A DNA stretch of 64,000 bases. It comes from Pectobacterium betavasculorum (GTDB lineage: Bacteria; Pseudomonadota; Gammaproteobacteria; Enterobacterales; Enterobacteriaceae). This document shows, in pieces, positions 9,554-20,940 of the stretch. The translations under genes were made by a program, and so were the position numbers. Position 1 is the stretch's first letter; each line of letters starts with the position of its first letter. Location of the stretch: the NCBI RefSeq assembly GCF_000749845.1, contig NZ_JQHM01000003.1:124001-188000 (forward strand). Direction: 5' to 3'. The notes beneath the pieces are model-generated. The model saw only the letters and a program-made list of their open reading frames with translations, searched no databases and had not been told where the DNA came from.

Positions 9554-10750
9554 ATGATAACAATGATTCGGCGCTTCATTCAATTAGATGCGGCAACTGG
9601 CGTAATGCTAATGATGGCAACAGTTTTGGCGATCGCACTTGCTAATTGGTCTGCTACTGCTGTGGGCTATCAACAATTTCTGATGATGCCAGTGGAAATG
9701 CGGTTTGGCGCACTGGAAATCAACAAGAACCTGCTGCTGTGGATTAATGATGGCCTGATGGCGATTTTCTTCCTGCTAATTGGTCTGGAAGTGAAACGTG
9801 AGTTAGTCGAAGGCTCGTTAGCCAGCCGCCAGCAGGCGATGTTGCCACTGGCGGCTGCCGTGGGTGGAATGTTTTTTCCCGCTTTGCTATTTCTGCTTTT
9901 TAACGCAAATGATGAGGTGACGCGCGCTGGCTGGGCTATTCCCGCCGCGACCGATATTGCATTCGCCGTTGGTGTGTTGACGTTATTGGGCAAGCGTGTT
10001 CCCGCAGGATTAAAGGTTTTCCTACTCGCGTTGGCGATCATTGACGATCTGGGCGCGATCCTGATTATCGCCCTGTTTTATACGCAGCAGATCTTCTGGC
10101 CTGCATTGGGTGGCGCGGTGCTGGCGATTGCTGTGCTGGCCTATATGAACAGGCAGCGGGTTGTCAAAACGTCCGCCTATTTGCTGGTAGGGATCGTCTT
10201 GTGGGTCTGCATCCTGAAATGTGGCGTTCATGCGACGCTGGCCGGGGTGATTGTCGGATTTTTTATTCCTCTGCGCACGTCCGAGGGGCGAATTTCTCCG
10301 GCAACCACGTTGGAACATGGCTTACAAACGTGGGTCGCGTTTCTGATTGTTCCGCTGTTTGCCTTCGCCAACGCAGGCATTGTATTGCAGGGAATTATGC
10401 TGGAAAAACTGTTTTCCCCTTTGAGCCTTGGCATCGCTGCTGGGCTATTGATCGGTAAACCATTGGGAATTACTTTGTTCAGTTGGCTAACAATACGATT
10501 GGGCTATGCGCGCCTGCCTGTTGGTGTGCACTTTAACCAGATCGTAGCAGTCTCAGTGCTGTGTGGTATCGGTTTTACCATGTCGATATTCATTACGCTG
10601 CTGGCCTTCTCCGGCGGCGATGCGGAATTGATTACCTATGCCAAGCTGGGAATCTTGCTGGCATCAGGGCTGGCTGCGCTGCTTGGCTATCTGGCATTAC
10701 GCGCGGTGTTGCCAACGCTGGACAAGGCAGTTCAGCCGTGTGAGGGTTGA
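9554..10750 (+). CDS. nhaA: Na+/H+ antiporter NhaA
   Basis: Electrogenic inner-membrane antiporter exchanging two protons for one sodium, used for salt and alkaline-pH tolerance. The 398-residue, roughly twelve-helix protein carries the paired transport aspartates at 164-165 (AIIDDLGAI) and Asp134 in PAATDIAFA, each one position later than in E. coli, plus the conserved [15 protein letters not shown] segment. The first ATG was preferred over the one nine bases on because GGGAG precedes it at good spacing and numbering then agrees with the family. nhaR follows after 32 bases, as in E. coli. Confidence 0.97.
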   Translation: MITMIRRFIQLDAATGVMLMMATVLAIALANWSATAVGYQQFLMMPVEMRFGALEINKNLLLWINDGLMAIFFLLIGLEVKRELVEGSLASRQQAMLPLAAAVGGMFFPALLFLLFNANDEVTRAGWAIPAATDIAFAVGVLTLLGKRVPAGLKVFLLALAIIDDLGAILIIALFYTQQIFWPALGGAVLAIAVLAYMNRQRVVKTSAYLLVGIVLWVCILKCGVHATLAGVIVGFFIPLRTSEGRISPATTLEHGLQTWVAFLIVPLFAFANAGIVLQGIMLEKLFSPLSLGIAAGLLIGKPLGITLFSWLTIRLGYARLPVGVHFNQIVAVSVLCGIGFTMSIFITLLAFSGGDAELITYAKLGILLASGLAALLGYLALRAVLPTLDKAVQPCEG

Positions 10751-10782
10751 TACTGTGCCGGAGGCGCTAAGAGGGGGCGGGT

Positions 10783-11703
10783 GTGTCTCATTTAAATTTT
10801 AATCATCTCTATTATTTCTGGCAGGTTTATAAGTCGGGTTCCGTCGCGGGTGCGGCAGAAATGTTGTTTTTAACGCCGCAGACCATTACCGGGCAAATCA
10901 AATGTCTGGAAGAGCGTTTGCAGGGCAAACTTTTCAAGCGCAAAGGGCGAGGGTTGGAACCGACGGAGCTGGGGCAGCTCGTTTTTCGCTATGCGGATAG
11001 CATGTTCCAGCTCAGCCAGGAAATGTTGGATATTGTGAATTACCGCAAAGAATCGAATCTGCTATTCGATGTTGGCGTGGCTGATGCGTTGTCCAAACGG
11101 CTGGTGAGTCGAGTACTGGAAACGGTCGTGACGGAACAGGAACATATCCATTTGCGCTGTTTTGAGTCGACGCACGAAATGCTGCTGGAGCAGTTGAGCC
11201 AGCATAAGCTCGATATGATTCTGTCTGATTGCCCGGTTGATTCAACGCAGCAGGAAGGGCTGTTTTCACTCAAGCTGGGCGAGTGTGGTGTGAGTTTTTA
11301 CTGTAAGCGTCCGCAGCCTGATCGGCCTTTTCCGGCCTGTCTTGAACAACGTAAGCTACTGATTCCTGGGCGGCGAACCATGCTGGGACGAAAGCTGTTG
11401 AATTGGTTTACTGCGCAGAATATTCAGACGAACATTTTGGGTGAGTTTGATGATGCGGCACTGATGACGGCGTTCGGTATTAATAACGATGCGATTTTCG
11501 TTGCGCCATCGCTGTATGCCAATGAAATCTATCAGCAGGGCGATATCGTTGAGATCGGTAGGATCGAGAACATTCAGGATGAGTATTATGCGATTTTTGC
11601 GGCCAGAATGATCCAACATCCGGCGGTGCAGCGCGTCTGTAACGCGGATTTTTCAGCGCTCTTCTGTGATAGTGCAGCAGGCCTGTCGCGGGATGGTAGC
11701 TAA
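10783..11703 (+). CDS. nhaR: LysR-type activator NhaR
   Basis: LysR-family regulator that activates nhaA in response to sodium. The 306 residues have an N-terminal winged helix ([17 protein letters not shown], then [17 protein letters not shown]) and a long stretch nearly identical to E. coli NhaR ([30 protein letters not shown]). It starts with GTG; the purine-rich AGAGGGGGCGG just upstream is a strong ribosome binding site. It is immediately downstream of its target gene and is closed by a bidirectional terminator shared with rpsT. Confidence 0.96.
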   Translation: MSHLNFNHLYYFWQVYKSGSVAGAAEMLFLTPQTITGQIKCLEERLQGKLFKRKGRGLEPTELGQLVFRYADSMFQLSQEMLDIVNYRKESNLLFDVGVADALSKRLVSRVLETVVTEQEHIHLRCFESTHEMLLEQLSQHKLDMILSDCPVDSTQQEGLFSLKLGECGVSFYCKRPQPDRPFPACLEQRKLLIPGRRTMLGRKLLNWFTAQNIQTNILGEFDDAALMTAFGINNDAIFVAPSLYANEIYQQGDIVEIGRIENIQDEYYAIFAARMIQHPAVQRVCNADFSALFCDSAAGLSRDGS

Positions 11704-11728
11704 GTAATTGCCGTGACATCACAGATGC

Positions 11729-11757
11729 AAAAAAACCGGCCTAGGCCGGTTTTTTTA
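11729..11757. terminator. Bidirectional terminator between nhaR and rpsT
   Basis: AAAAAAACCGGCCTAGGCCGGTTTTTTT region: a GC-rich palindrome flanked by A and T runs, so it ends both converging transcripts. Confidence 0.92.
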
Positions 11758-11779
11758 GCAACTACACGCAGATGCGTGA

Positions 11780-12043
11780 TTATTGCATGGCGTTGATGCG
11801 CGCAACCAGATTGGATTTATGACGTGCAGCTTTGTTCTTGTGAATCAGGCCTTTACCAGCCTGACGATCCACGATCGGTTGCATGTCATTAAACGCTTTC
11901 TGTGCCACTTCTTTATCGCCAGTAGCGATCGCCGCGTATACTTTCTTGATAAAAGTACGCATCATTGAGCGACGGCTTGCATTATGCTTACGGCGCTTCT
12001 CAGATTGTACGGCGCGTTTCTTAGCTGATTTGATATTAGCCAA
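11780..12043 (-). CDS. rpsT: 30S ribosomal protein S20
   Basis: Primary 16S rRNA-binding protein of the 30S subunit. The 87-residue basic protein matches S20 from [25 protein letters not shown] to the end. The initiation codon is TTG at 12043, not an upstream ATG: GGGAG sits seven bases before it, the product then begins exactly like the mature S20, and a UUG start is the known arrangement in E. coli, where it contributes to autogenous translational control. It is transcribed alone from a sigma-70 promoter. Confidence 0.97.
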   Translation of the reverse strand: MANIKSAKKRAVQSEKRRKHNASRRSMMRTFIKKVYAAIATGDKEVAQKAFNDMQPIVDRQAGKGLIHKNKAARHKSNLVARINAMQ

Positions 12044-12091
12044 GGTCCAACTCCCAAATATATTCAATCGAGGACAATTCAAAGGCCGTGG

Positions 12092-12120
12092 AATATGCTC
12101 GTTTAGCCTTCGTTTGTCAA
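12092..12120 (-). promoter_or_regulatory. rpsT sigma-70 promoter
   Basis: On the minus strand, a perfect TTGACA (12120-12115), a 17-base spacer, then CATATT (12097-12092). Transcription would start near 12085, about 42 bases before the TTG start. Confidence 0.7.
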
Positions 12121-12397
12121 TGGATTTGTGCAAATAAGCGTCGTTTGTACGTCGACACTTGTTACGTTGTGATGGCGCAGGATTTTAGCAGCTTCACGCG
12201 GTGGAATACAGCTTTTCGCATCATAAATTCATCCTGAATTTGATAAAGCCCTGTCTGTCATCGGTAAAGTCGGATTGCATGTGCTGTCCGCCGTCTGGAT
12301 ATTCTGCGTATAGGCGTCATCCATCGATGATTCAGCTAAAAAACGTGCAAATTCTGGCACGATTTACAAGGTGGCTGCAAAAGGCGCGAATCGCGGG

Positions 12398-12426
12398 TTA
12401 ACCTTACTCGCTGTACAAGGTATAAT
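12398..12426 (+). promoter_or_regulatory. ribF-ileS operon promoter
   Basis: TTAACC, a 17-base spacer and a perfect TATAAT at 12421-12426, giving a start near 12433, about 36 bases before ribF. Confidence 0.7.
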
Positions 12427-12468
12427 CCGCCGATTTCCATAATATTAACCCTTTGTTCTGGGCCAGCC

Positions 12469-13410
12469 ATGCAGCTAATTCGCGGTATACACAATCTTCG
12501 GGCACACCATTACGGCTGTGTGCTCACTATTGGTAATTTTGACGGCGTGCACCTCGGACACCAAATGCTGCTTGAACGACTGAAGCAGGAAGGTCGCGCT
12601 CGTGGACTGCCGGTGATGGTCATGATTTTTGAACCACAGCCGCTGGAACTCTTCGCTGCGGAAAAAGCGCCCGCCCGTCTGACGCGTCTGCGTGACAAGG
12701 TGAAATATCTGGCGCAGGCCGGCGTGGACTATCTGCTGTGCGTCAGATTCGACGCACGTTTTGCCGCCAACGATGCTGAGACGTTCGTTTCTTCCCTGCT
12801 GGTGAAGAAATTGGGCGTGAAGTTTCTGGTTGTCGGGGATGACTTCCGCTTCGGGGCTGGTCGTCAGGGAGATTTCCTGTTATTACAGAAGGCTGGATGT
12901 GAGTCGGGATTTGATGTCATCAGCACCGATTCGTTCTGTAATGGCGGCAAACGGGTTAGCAGCACTGCCGTACGTGAAGCGCTCAGTCGTGATGAACTTG
13001 AGCTGGCAGAAAGTCTGTTGGGCCATCCTTACAGCATTTCCGGACGTGTGGAACATGGCAAAGAATTGGGGCGAACCATTGGGTTCCCTACCGCCAACCT
13101 GCCGTTGAAACGTCAGGTTTCCCCTGTCAGCGGCGTCTATGCTGTTAGTGTTTATGGACTGGGGCAAGAGCCACTGCCGGGCGTCGCCAATATTGGTACG
13201 CGTCCAACCGTAAACGGTGACAAACGCCAGCAGCTTGAAGTGCATTTGCTGGACGTGACGATAGATCTCTATGGTCGTCATATTGAAGTCGTACTGCGTA
13301 AAAAAATCCGTAATGAACAGCGTTTTGCTTCGCTCGATGCGTTAAAACAGCAAATCGCCGATGATGTGGTGACAGCCCGGACGTTCTTCGGGTTAAAGAC
13401 ACCGGTTTAA
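12469..13410 (+). CDS. ribF: Bifunctional riboflavin kinase / FAD synthetase
   Basis: Converts riboflavin to FMN and then FAD. The 313-residue protein has an N-terminal FMN adenylyltransferase domain with the nucleotidyl-transferase motif [10 protein letters not shown] (22-31) and RVSSTAVRE (162-170), and a C-terminal riboflavin kinase domain with [10 protein letters not shown] (201-210). It is the first gene of the ribF-ileS-lspA-fkpB-ispH operon, with ileS 31 bases downstream, as in E. coli. Confidence 0.97.
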   Translation: MQLIRGIHNLRAHHYGCVLTIGNFDGVHLGHQMLLERLKQEGRARGLPVMVMIFEPQPLELFAAEKAPARLTRLRDKVKYLAQAGVDYLLCVRFDARFAANDAETFVSSLLVKKLGVKFLVVGDDFRFGAGRQGDFLLLQKAGCESGFDVISTDSFCNGGKRVSSTAVREALSRDELELAESLLGHPYSISGRVEHGKELGRTIGFPTANLPLKRQVSPVSGVYAVSVYGLGQEPLPGVANIGTRPTVNGDKRQQLEVHLLDVTIDLYGRHIEVVLRKKIRNEQRFASLDALKQQIADDVVTARTFFGLKTPV

Positions 13411-13441
13411 TTTTTCTAGCCGAAACGAAATCGAGAATCTA

Positions 13442-16255
13442 ATGAGTGACTATAAGACTACCCTGAACTTGCCGGAAACAGGGTTCCCGATGCGTGGCGA
13501 TCTGGCCAAGCGCGAACCTGACATGCTGAAACGTTGGTATGAGCAGGATCTGTACGGGATTATTCGCAATGCGAAGAAGGGAAAGAAGACCTTCATTCTG
13601 CACGATGGCCCTCCATACGCGAACGGCAGTATTCACATTGGTCACTCAGTTAACAAGATTCTGAAAGATATTATCGTTAAATCAAAAGGCCTGTCTGGCT
13701 ACGATTCCCCTTACGTGCCGGGCTGGGACTGCCATGGTTTGCCGATTGAGCTGAAAGTAGAACAGTTGATTGGTAAACCGGGCGAGAAAGTCAGTGCGGC
13801 AGAATTCCGCGCTGAGTGCCGTAAATATGCGGCAGAGCAGGTTGCTGGTCAGAAAGCCGACTTTATTCGTCTGGGCGTATTGGGCGATTGGGATCGTCCT
13901 TATCTGACAATGGATTTCAAAACTGAAGCGAACATTATTCGCGCGCTGGGACGCATCATTGAAAACGGCCACCTGCACAAAGGTGCTAAGCCGGTTCACT
14001 GGTGCGCCGACTGTGGTTCCGCACTGGCGGAAGCAGAAGTTGAGTATTACGACAAAACGTCCCCATCCATTGATGTGACGTTTAACGCCAGCGATGTAGG
14101 GGCAGTATTAGCCAAGTTTGGCGTGAGTAGCGTAGACGGCCCCGTTTCGCTGGTGATCTGGACAACGACGCCGTGGACGCTGCCAGCAAACCGTGCGATC
14201 TCGTTGAACGCAGAGTTCGATTACCAACTGGTGCAAATTGACGGCCAGGCGCTGATTCTGGCGGCCGATCTGGTTGAAAGCGTCATGAAACGTGTGGGTG
14301 TGACTCAGTGGATAGTTCTGGGCGACTGCAAAGGCGCCGATCTTGAACTGCTGCGTTTCAAACATCCGTTCCTGAGCTTTGATGTACCGGCAATTCTGGG
14401 CGATCACGTAACGCTGGATGCGGGTACTGGTGCGGTACATACCGCCGGTGGGCACGGTCCTGACGACTATGTGATCAGCCAAAAATACAATTTGGAAATT
14501 GCCAACCCGGTTGGGCCGAACGGCTGCTATCTGAGCGGTACTTATCCTGAGTTGGATGGTAAGTTCGTTTTCAAAGCCAACGATCTGATCGTTGAAATCC
14601 TGCGTGAAAAAAGCATGTTGCTGCACGTAGAGAAATTACAGCACAGCTACCCGTGCTGCTGGCGTCATAAATCGCCGATCATTTTCCGTGCGACGCCACA
14701 GTGGTTTGTCAGCATGGATCAGAAAGGCCTGCGTAAGCAGTCGCTGTCTGAAATCAAAGGCGTGCAGTGGATCCCGGATTGGGGTCAGGCGCGTATCGAA
14801 GCGATGGTCGCCAACCGTCCTGACTGGTGTATCTCCCGTCAGCGTACCTGGGGCGTGCCGATGTCGCTGTTCGTTCACAAAGAGACGGAAGAGTTGCACC
14901 CGCGTACTGCTGAGCTGATTGAAGCGGTAGCGGAACGTGTTGAAGCCGACGGCATTCAGGCATGGTGGGATCTCGATCCGGCCGATGTACTGGGCGCCGA
15001 CGCTGAGAATTACGTCAAAGTGCCAGACACGCTGGATGTGTGGTTTGATTCAGGATCGACGCACGCGTCCGTGGTAGATGTCCGTCCTGAGTTTGGTGGC
15101 CACGCGGCAGATATGTATTTGGAAGGTTCTGACCAGCATCGTGGCTGGTTCATGTCTTCTCTGATGATCTCTACAGCGATCAAAGGCAAAGCGCCTTACC
15201 GTCAGGTACTGACCCACGGTTTCACCGTTGATGGTCAGGGACGTAAGATGTCCAAATCGATCGGTAATACCGTTAGCCCGCAGGACGTGATGAACAAGCT
15301 GGGCGCTGACATTCTGCGCTTGTGGATCGGTTCAACGGATTACTCCGGTGAAATCGCGGTATCCGATGAAATCCTGAAGCGCTCCGCCGATGCCTATCGT
15401 CGTATTCGTAACACCGCGCGTTTCCTGCTGGCGAACCTGAATGGGTTCGATCCACAGAAAGATAGCGTGAAGCCAGAAGACATGGTGGTGCTGGATCGCT
15501 GGGCGGTTGGCTGTGCGAAAGCCGCGCAGGACGAGATTCTCGAAGCGTATGAAAGCTACGATTTCCACCGTGTCGTACAGCGTCTGATGCAGTTCTGCTC
15601 GATCGAGATGGGATCTTTCTATCTGGATATCATCAAAGATCGTCAGTACACGGCAAAAAGCGACAGCGTCGCACGCCGTAGCTGCCAGACCGCGCTATAC
15701 CATATCTCAGAAGCGCTGGTGCGCTGGATGGCACCGATTATGTCCTTCACGGCAGATGAACTCTGGAATTTCCTGCCGGGCGAGCGTGCGCAGTATGTGT
15801 TTACCGAAGAGTGGTATGACGGCCTGTTTGCACTGGATGCCTCTGAAACGATGAACGATGCGTTCTGGGCGGATGTCCTGAAAGTACGTAGCGAAGTGAA
15901 CAAAGTGATCGAACAGGCGCGTAATGACAAGCGCATTGGTGGATCGCTCGAAGCTTCCGTCACGCTATACGCCGATGACAATCTGGCGGACAAGTTGAAC
16001 CAGCTACGTCAGGAACTGCACTTTGCGCTGTTGACGTCAAAAGCGCGGGTGGAACGTTATGAAAATGCGCCGGATAGCGCGCAGGCAACGGAACTCATCG
16101 GACTGAAAATTGCCTTAAGTGAGGCAGAAGGGCACAAGTGTCCACGCTGCTGGCATTACGAGATGGATATCGGTAGCAATGTCGATCATCCTGAAGTGTG
16201 TGGTCGCTGTGCGACTAACGTGGGCGGCAACGGCGAAGAGCGTAAATTTGTCTGA
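13442..16255 (+). CDS. ileS: Isoleucyl-tRNA synthetase
   Basis: Class I aminoacyl-tRNA synthetase charging tRNA-Ile, with post-transfer editing of valine. The 937 residues include HIGH (65-68), the editing domain ([13 protein letters not shown] region), KMSKS (near residue 605) and a C-terminal zinc-binding module with paired cysteines (CPRC and CGRC). Length and motifs match the E. coli enzyme. Its TGA overlaps the lspA ATG by one base, which implies translational coupling. Confidence 0.98.
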   Translation: MSDYKTTLNLPETGFPMRGDLAKREPDMLKRWYEQDLYGIIRNAKKGKKTFILHDGPPYANGSIHIGHSVNKILKDIIVKSKGLSGYDSPYVPGWDCHGLPIELKVEQLIGKPGEKVSAAEFRAECRKYAAEQVAGQKADFIRLGVLGDWDRPYLTMDFKTEANIIRALGRIIENGHLHKGAKPVHWCADCGSALAEAEVEYYDKTSPSIDVTFNASDVGAVLAKFGVSSVDGPVSLVIWTTTPWTLPANRAISLNAEFDYQLVQIDGQALILAADLVESVMKRVGVTQWIVLGDCKGADLELLRFKHPFLSFDVPAILGDHVTLDAGTGAVHTAGGHGPDDYVISQKYNLEIANPVGPNGCYLSGTYPELDGKFVFKANDLIVEILREKSMLLHVEKLQHSYPCCWRHKSPIIFRATPQWFVSMDQKGLRKQSLSEIKGVQWIPDWGQARIEAMVANRPDWCISRQRTWGVPMSLFVHKETEELHPRTAELIEAVAERVEADGIQAWWDLDPADVLGADAENYVKVPDTLDVWFDSGSTHASVVDVRPEFGGHAADMYLEGSDQHRGWFMSSLMISTAIKGKAPYRQVLTHGFTVDGQGRKMSKSIGNTVSPQDVMNKLGADILRLWIGSTDYSGEIAVSDEILKRSADAYRRIRNTARFLLANLNGFDPQKDSVKPEDMVVLDRWAVGCAKAAQDEILEAYESYDFHRVVQRLMQFCSIEMGSFYLDIIKDRQYTAKSDSVARRSCQTALYHISEALVRWMAPIMSFTADELWNFLPGERAQYVFTEEWYDGLFALDASETMNDAFWADVLKVRSEVNKVIEQARNDKRIGGSLEASVTLYADDNLADKLNQLRQELHFALLTSKARVERYENAPDSAQATELIGLKIALSEAEGHKCPRCWHYEMDIGSNVDHPEVCGRCATNVGGNGEERKFV

Positions 16256-16767
16256 TGAATAAGATCTGTTCGAGTGGACTGCGCTGGCTATGGCTGGCGA
16301 TACTGGTTTTAGTTGTCGATCTTGGCAGCAAACAGTGGATTCTTGCCCACTTTGCGCTGGGGGATACGGTACCAGTGATGCCTTCTCTGAATCTGCATTA
16401 TGCCCGTAACTATGGCGCAGCATTCAGCTTCCTGGCGGATAAAGGCGGCTGGCAACGCTGGTTCTTTGCTGGCATCGCGATTGCTATTGTGGTTGCTCTG
16501 CTGGTGATGATGTACCGCGGCAGCGTCAAACAGAGGCTAAATAACATTGCGTATTCGCTGATTATCGGCGGCGCATTGGGCAATCTGTTTGACCGCACAT
16601 GGCACGGATTTGTCGTCGACTTCATCGACTTCTATGTCGGTAACTGGCATTTCGCTACGTTTAACCTTGCCGATACCGCTATCTGTATTGGTGCGGCGCT
16701 CATCGTACTGGAAGGGTTTTTCAGTACGCATGAGGATACTGATACCGTTAAGCAAAAGGGTCACTGA
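16255..16767 (+). CDS. lspA: Prolipoprotein signal peptidase (SPase II)
   Basis: Inner-membrane aspartyl protease that removes signal peptides from diacylglyceryl-prolipoproteins. The 170-residue protein has four membrane helices and the catalytic dyad Asp122 (FVVDF) and Asp140 (NLAD). It overlaps ileS and fkpB by one base each (TGATG), so it is probably translated by coupling within the operon. Confidence 0.97.
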   Translation: MNKICSSGLRWLWLAILVLVVDLGSKQWILAHFALGDTVPVMPSLNLHYARNYGAAFSFLADKGGWQRWFFAGIAIAIVVALLVMMYRGSVKQRLNNIAYSLIIGGALGNLFDRTWHGFVVDFIDFYVGNWHFATFNLADTAICIGAALIVLEGFFSTHEDTDTVKQKGH

Positions 16768-17240
16768 TGTCCGAGACTGTGCAGCACAACAGCGCGCTGC
16801 TGGTGCATTTTATTCTGACGCTGGAGGATGGCTCTGCGGCCGAATCCACGCGTGAGCGCGGCAAACCAGCTCTGTTTCGTCTTGGTGACGGCAGCCTGTC
16901 TGACGCGCTGGAACAAAACCTGTTGGGATTGAAGCGTGGAGATAAACGCAAGTTTACGCTGCCGCCGGAGTCGGCCTTTGGGCCGACCAATCCGAACCTG
17001 ATCCAGTTCTTCTTGCGACGTGATTTTGCCCAGACAGGCGTGCCGGATGTGGGCACCATCATGTTGTTCAGCGGCGTTGCCGGAAATGATATGCCGGGGA
17101 TTATCCGTGATGTGACTGAAGAGTCAGTTACGGTGGATTTCAATCATCCTTTATCCGGTCAGGCGATTACCTTCGATCTTGAAGTACTAGACATCGATCC
17201 CGTACCACAGGAGGTGACACATGCAGATCCTGCTGGCTAA
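16767..17240 (+). CDS. fkpB: FKBP-type peptidyl-prolyl isomerase (SlpA)
   Basis: Cytoplasmic FKBP-type prolyl isomerase and chaperone of the SlyD/SlpA group. The 157 residues contain an FKBP core interrupted by an insert-in-flap domain ([16 protein letters not shown] region). It is about eight residues longer than E. coli FkpB because the frame continues 20 bases into ispH. The ispH ribosome binding site (GGAGGTGACAC) lies inside this gene, so the two are tightly coupled. Confidence 0.94.
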   Translation: MSETVQHNSALLVHFILTLEDGSAAESTRERGKPALFRLGDGSLSDALEQNLLGLKRGDKRKFTLPPESAFGPTNPNLIQFFLRRDFAQTGVPDVGTIMLFSGVAGNDMPGIIRDVTEESVTVDFNHPLSGQAITFDLEVLDIDPVPQEVTHADPAG

Positions 17241-18171
17241 TCCACGCGGCTTCTGTGCCGGTGTCGATCGGGCTATCAGCATTGTGGAACGTGCGCTGGA
17301 GCTTTTTGGTACGCCGATCTACGTCCGTCATGAAGTGGTACATAATCGCTATGTAGTTAACGGATTACGTGAACGCGGTGCGATTTTTATTGAGCAGATT
17401 GAAGACGTGCCGGATGGTGCGATTCTGATTTTCTCTGCACATGGCGTTTCGCAAGCGGTACGTAATGAAGCAAAAAATCGTGACTTGACAGTATTCGATG
17501 CGACCTGTCCGCTGGTAACCAAAGTGCATATGGAAGTGGCCAGAGCCAGTAAGAAAGGCGTAGAAGCGATTCTGATTGGGCATGCTGGACACCCTGAAGT
17601 TGAAGGAACGATGGGGCAGTACAGCAATGCGGATGGCGGCATGTATCTGGTCGAGTCCCCCGATGACGTCTGGCAGTTGCAGGTAAAAGATGAAAACAAC
17701 CTGTGCTTTATGACGCAAACCACGCTTTCTGTTGATGATACCTATGCGGTGATTGATGCGTTGCGCGAGCGTTTCCCGCAGATTGTCGGCCCGCGTAAAG
17801 ATGATATCTGCTATGCAACGACCAACCGTCAGGAGGCTGTGCGCCATTTGTCGGATAAAGCGGATGTCGTTTTTGTCGTGGGTTCTAAAAACTCTTCAAA
17901 CTCCAACCGTCTTGCCGAATTGGCACAGAGAGCGGGGAAGGCTGCTTATCTTATTGATTCCGCTGACGATATTCAGGAGCCATGGTTAACGGGTGCTTCG
18001 CATGTTGGCGTTACCGCAGGCGCATCGGCACCGGATATTTTGGTACAACAGGTGATTCAACGGCTGAAAGAATTAGGCGGTAAGGTTGCGGTTGAAATGC
18101 AAGGACGTGAAGAAAACATCGTCTTTGAAGTGCCGAAAGAGCTGCGTGTTGAAGTCAAACAGATCGATTAG
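17221..18171 (+). CDS. ispH: 4-hydroxy-3-methylbut-2-enyl diphosphate reductase
   Basis: Last enzyme of the MEP isoprenoid pathway. It reduces HMBPP to IPP and DMAPP using a 4Fe-4S cluster. The first cluster cysteine is Cys12 in [10 protein letters not shown]; the other two lie in DATCPLVTK and in the central [11 protein letters not shown] segment's neighbourhood. The 316-residue length equals the E. coli protein. It is the last gene of the ribF operon. E. coli's rihC, which follows it there, is absent here. Confidence 0.96.
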   Translation: MQILLANPRGFCAGVDRAISIVERALELFGTPIYVRHEVVHNRYVVNGLRERGAIFIEQIEDVPDGAILIFSAHGVSQAVRNEAKNRDLTVFDATCPLVTKVHMEVARASKKGVEAILIGHAGHPEVEGTMGQYSNADGGMYLVESPDDVWQLQVKDENNLCFMTQTTLSVDDTYAVIDALRERFPQIVGPRKDDICYATTNRQEAVRHLSDKADVVFVVGSKNSSNSNRLAELAQRAGKAAYLIDSADDIQEPWLTGASHVGVTAGASAPDILVQQVIQRLKELGGKVAVEMQGREENIVFEVPKELRVEVKQID

Positions 18172-18180
18172 CCTGTTTCT

Positions 18181-18208
18181 GCGATAGAGCTTAGGCTCTA
18201 TCGCTTTT
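18181..18208 (+). terminator. ribF-ispH operon terminator
   Basis: Ten-base perfect stem GCGATAGAGC/GCTCTATCGC with a 4-base loop followed by TTTT, ten bases beyond ispH. Confidence 0.85.
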
Positions 18209-19332
<1,124 letters not shown>

Positions 19333-19367
19333 TATTTTATTTTTTAATAAAAATCATATCTGGATGA

Positions 19368-19402
19368 AAAAGGTGGATATTTTACTATTCACCTTTGTTT
19401 TT
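19368..19402 (+). terminator. dapB terminator
   Basis: AAAGGTG/CACCTTT stem with further ATA/TAT pairing and a short loop, followed by a GTTTTT run. Confidence 0.75.
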
Positions 19403-19777
19403 ATCTATTTGGTTTCTTTTTTTTATCATCATCTTCTTTTGTTTGTGTTTTATGTCATTTTTTAGTGATGCTTGACCTTCTTCACTCCCTAAATACCCTT
19501 TGCTGGTGATTCTTTACCCTTTTTTTAACAACATTGCCTCGCAACCGTTTACTTATTTGAGTTGATAGCGGTTTTTACGTCAGTGGGCGATTATTTATTT
19601 CGGAAAGCATAAAAATAAGAGAAAAAAAGCGGTTTGGGTAGACAATCGAGAAGACCATCATTAAAATGCGCCCAATTTGCCAAAAATTGGCCTTACAGGT
19701 AGTTTTTGCATTGATTTAGTGGCTCGAATCTGAATTAATATGCAAATAACGTGATTGTTTATTCCTTGGAGGGTGTT
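19403..19777. other. carAB control region
   Basis: 375 bases of A+T-rich DNA between dapB and carA. The twin ArgR boxes next to carA are annotated separately. In E. coli an upstream pyrimidine-controlled promoter also lies in this region; a corresponding one is expected but its hexamers could not be assigned with confidence. Confidence 0.6.
19729..19767 (+). promoter_or_regulatory. Tandem ArgR boxes of carAB
   Basis: Box 1 (19729-19746, TCTGAATTAATATGCAAA) and box 2 (19750-19767, CGTGATTGTTTATTCCTT) are 18 bases each and 3 bases apart, the spacing typical of ArgR operators. They correspond closely to the arginine-repressed P2 control site of E. coli carAB and lie just before the carA ribosome binding site. 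Arginine repression is inferred from this match. Confidence 0.85.
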
Positions 19778-20926
19778 TTGATTAAGTCAGCGCTATTGGT
19801 TCTGGAAGACGGAACCCAATTCCACGGTCGGGCCATTGGGGCAGAAGGATCGGCAGTGGGGGAAGTGGTCTTCAATACGTCGATGACCGGTTATCAAGAA
19901 ATCCTTACTGATCCTTCCTATTCCCGCCAGATTGTCACTCTCACTTATCCCCATATCGGTAATGTCGGCGCTAATGCCAACGATGAAGAATCCCCCTCTG
20001 TACAGGCTCAAGGTCTGGTTATTCGCGATTTACCTCTGATTGCCAGCAACTACCGTAGTGAAGAAAGCCTGTCTGAATACCTCAAACGCAACAACATCGT
20101 CGCCATTGCTGATATCGATACCCGTAAACTGACCCGTCTGCTGCGTGAGAAAGGCGCACAGAATGGCTGCATCATCGCGGGCGATGCGCCGGATGCTGCC
20201 GTCGCGCTGGAGAAAGCGAAAGCCTTCCCAGGGCTGAAGGGCATGGATCTGGCAAAAGAAGTGACGACGGCAGAAAGCTACAGCTGGTTACAGGGAAGCT
20301 GGACGCTGGAAGGCGAATTGCCTGCGGCGAAAAACGAAAGCGAACTGCCTTACCACGTTGTGGCTTATGACTACGGTGTAAAGCGCAACATTCTGCGTAT
20401 GCTGGTGGATCGCGGCTGCCGCCTGACGGTGGTTCCGGCACAGACACCTGCTGAGGACGTACTGAAGCTTAATCCAGACGGTATTTTCCTCTCTAATGGC
20501 CCGGGCGATCCAGAGCCATGTGACTACGCGATTCGCGCGATCAAAACCTTCCTGGAAACGGATATTCCGGTATTCGGCATCTGTCTGGGTCACCAACTGC
20601 TGGCACTGGCGAGCGGTGCGAAGACCATCAAAATGAAGCTGGGTCACCACGGCGGTAACCATCCGGTCAAAGATCTGGATAACAACTGTGTGATGATTAC
20701 CGCGCAGAACCACGGCTTTGCGGTTGATGAAGATAACCTGCCTGACACGCTGCGCGTCACGCATAAATCCCTGTTTGACCACACGGTTCAGGGGATTCAC
20801 CGCACGGATAAGCCCGCGTTCAGCTTCCAGGGTCACCCAGAAGCCAGCCCAGGCCCACACGATGCCGCACCGCTGTTCGACCACTTTATTGACTTGATTC
20901 AGACTTACCGTTCTTCAGCTAAATAA
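19778..20926 (+). CDS. carA: Carbamoyl-phosphate synthase, small subunit
   Basis: Glutaminase subunit supplying ammonia to CarB for carbamoyl phosphate, the precursor of arginine and pyrimidines. The 382-residue length is the same as in E. coli. The class I amidotransferase domain has GICLGHQ with the nucleophilic cysteine near 269 and the histidine/glutamate pair in the C-terminal [14 protein letters not shown] segment. The start is TTG at 19778: GGAGGG precedes it by five bases and the product begins [20 protein letters not shown] like E. coli CarA, which is also known to start with UUG. A GTG nine codons upstream overlaps ArgR box 2 and is unlikely. Confidence 0.97.
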   Translation: MIKSALLVLEDGTQFHGRAIGAEGSAVGEVVFNTSMTGYQEILTDPSYSRQIVTLTYPHIGNVGANANDEESPSVQAQGLVIRDLPLIASNYRSEESLSEYLKRNNIVAIADIDTRKLTRLLREKGAQNGCIIAGDAPDAAVALEKAKAFPGLKGMDLAKEVTTAESYSWLQGSWTLEGELPAAKNESELPYHVVAYDYGVKRNILRMLVDRGCRLTVVPAQTPAEDVLKLNPDGIFLSNGPGDPEPCDYAIRAIKTFLETDIPVFGICLGHQLLALASGAKTIKMKLGHHGGNHPVKDLDNNCVMITAQNHGFAVDEDNLPDTLRVTHKSLFDHTVQGIHRTDKPAFSFQGHPEASPGPHDAAPLFDHFIDLIQTYRSSAK

Positions 20927-20940
20927 TCAGGAGCGAGAAA

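Larger units (their letters stand above)
12044..12468. other. rpsT-ribF divergent intergenic region
   Basis: 425 bases holding the two promoters annotated separately. A 66-codon plus-strand frame (12201-12401) has no convincing ribosome binding site and is not called. Confidence 0.65.

Noticed and set aside
12201-12401. 66-codon plus-strand ORF between rpsT and ribF, with a segment resembling E. coli YaaY
   Set aside because: No ribosome binding site. The similarity to YaaY (recalled EYSFS-type segment) reflects conserved rpsT upstream DNA; upstream of it the frame is interrupted by a stop, so it is not the same protein.
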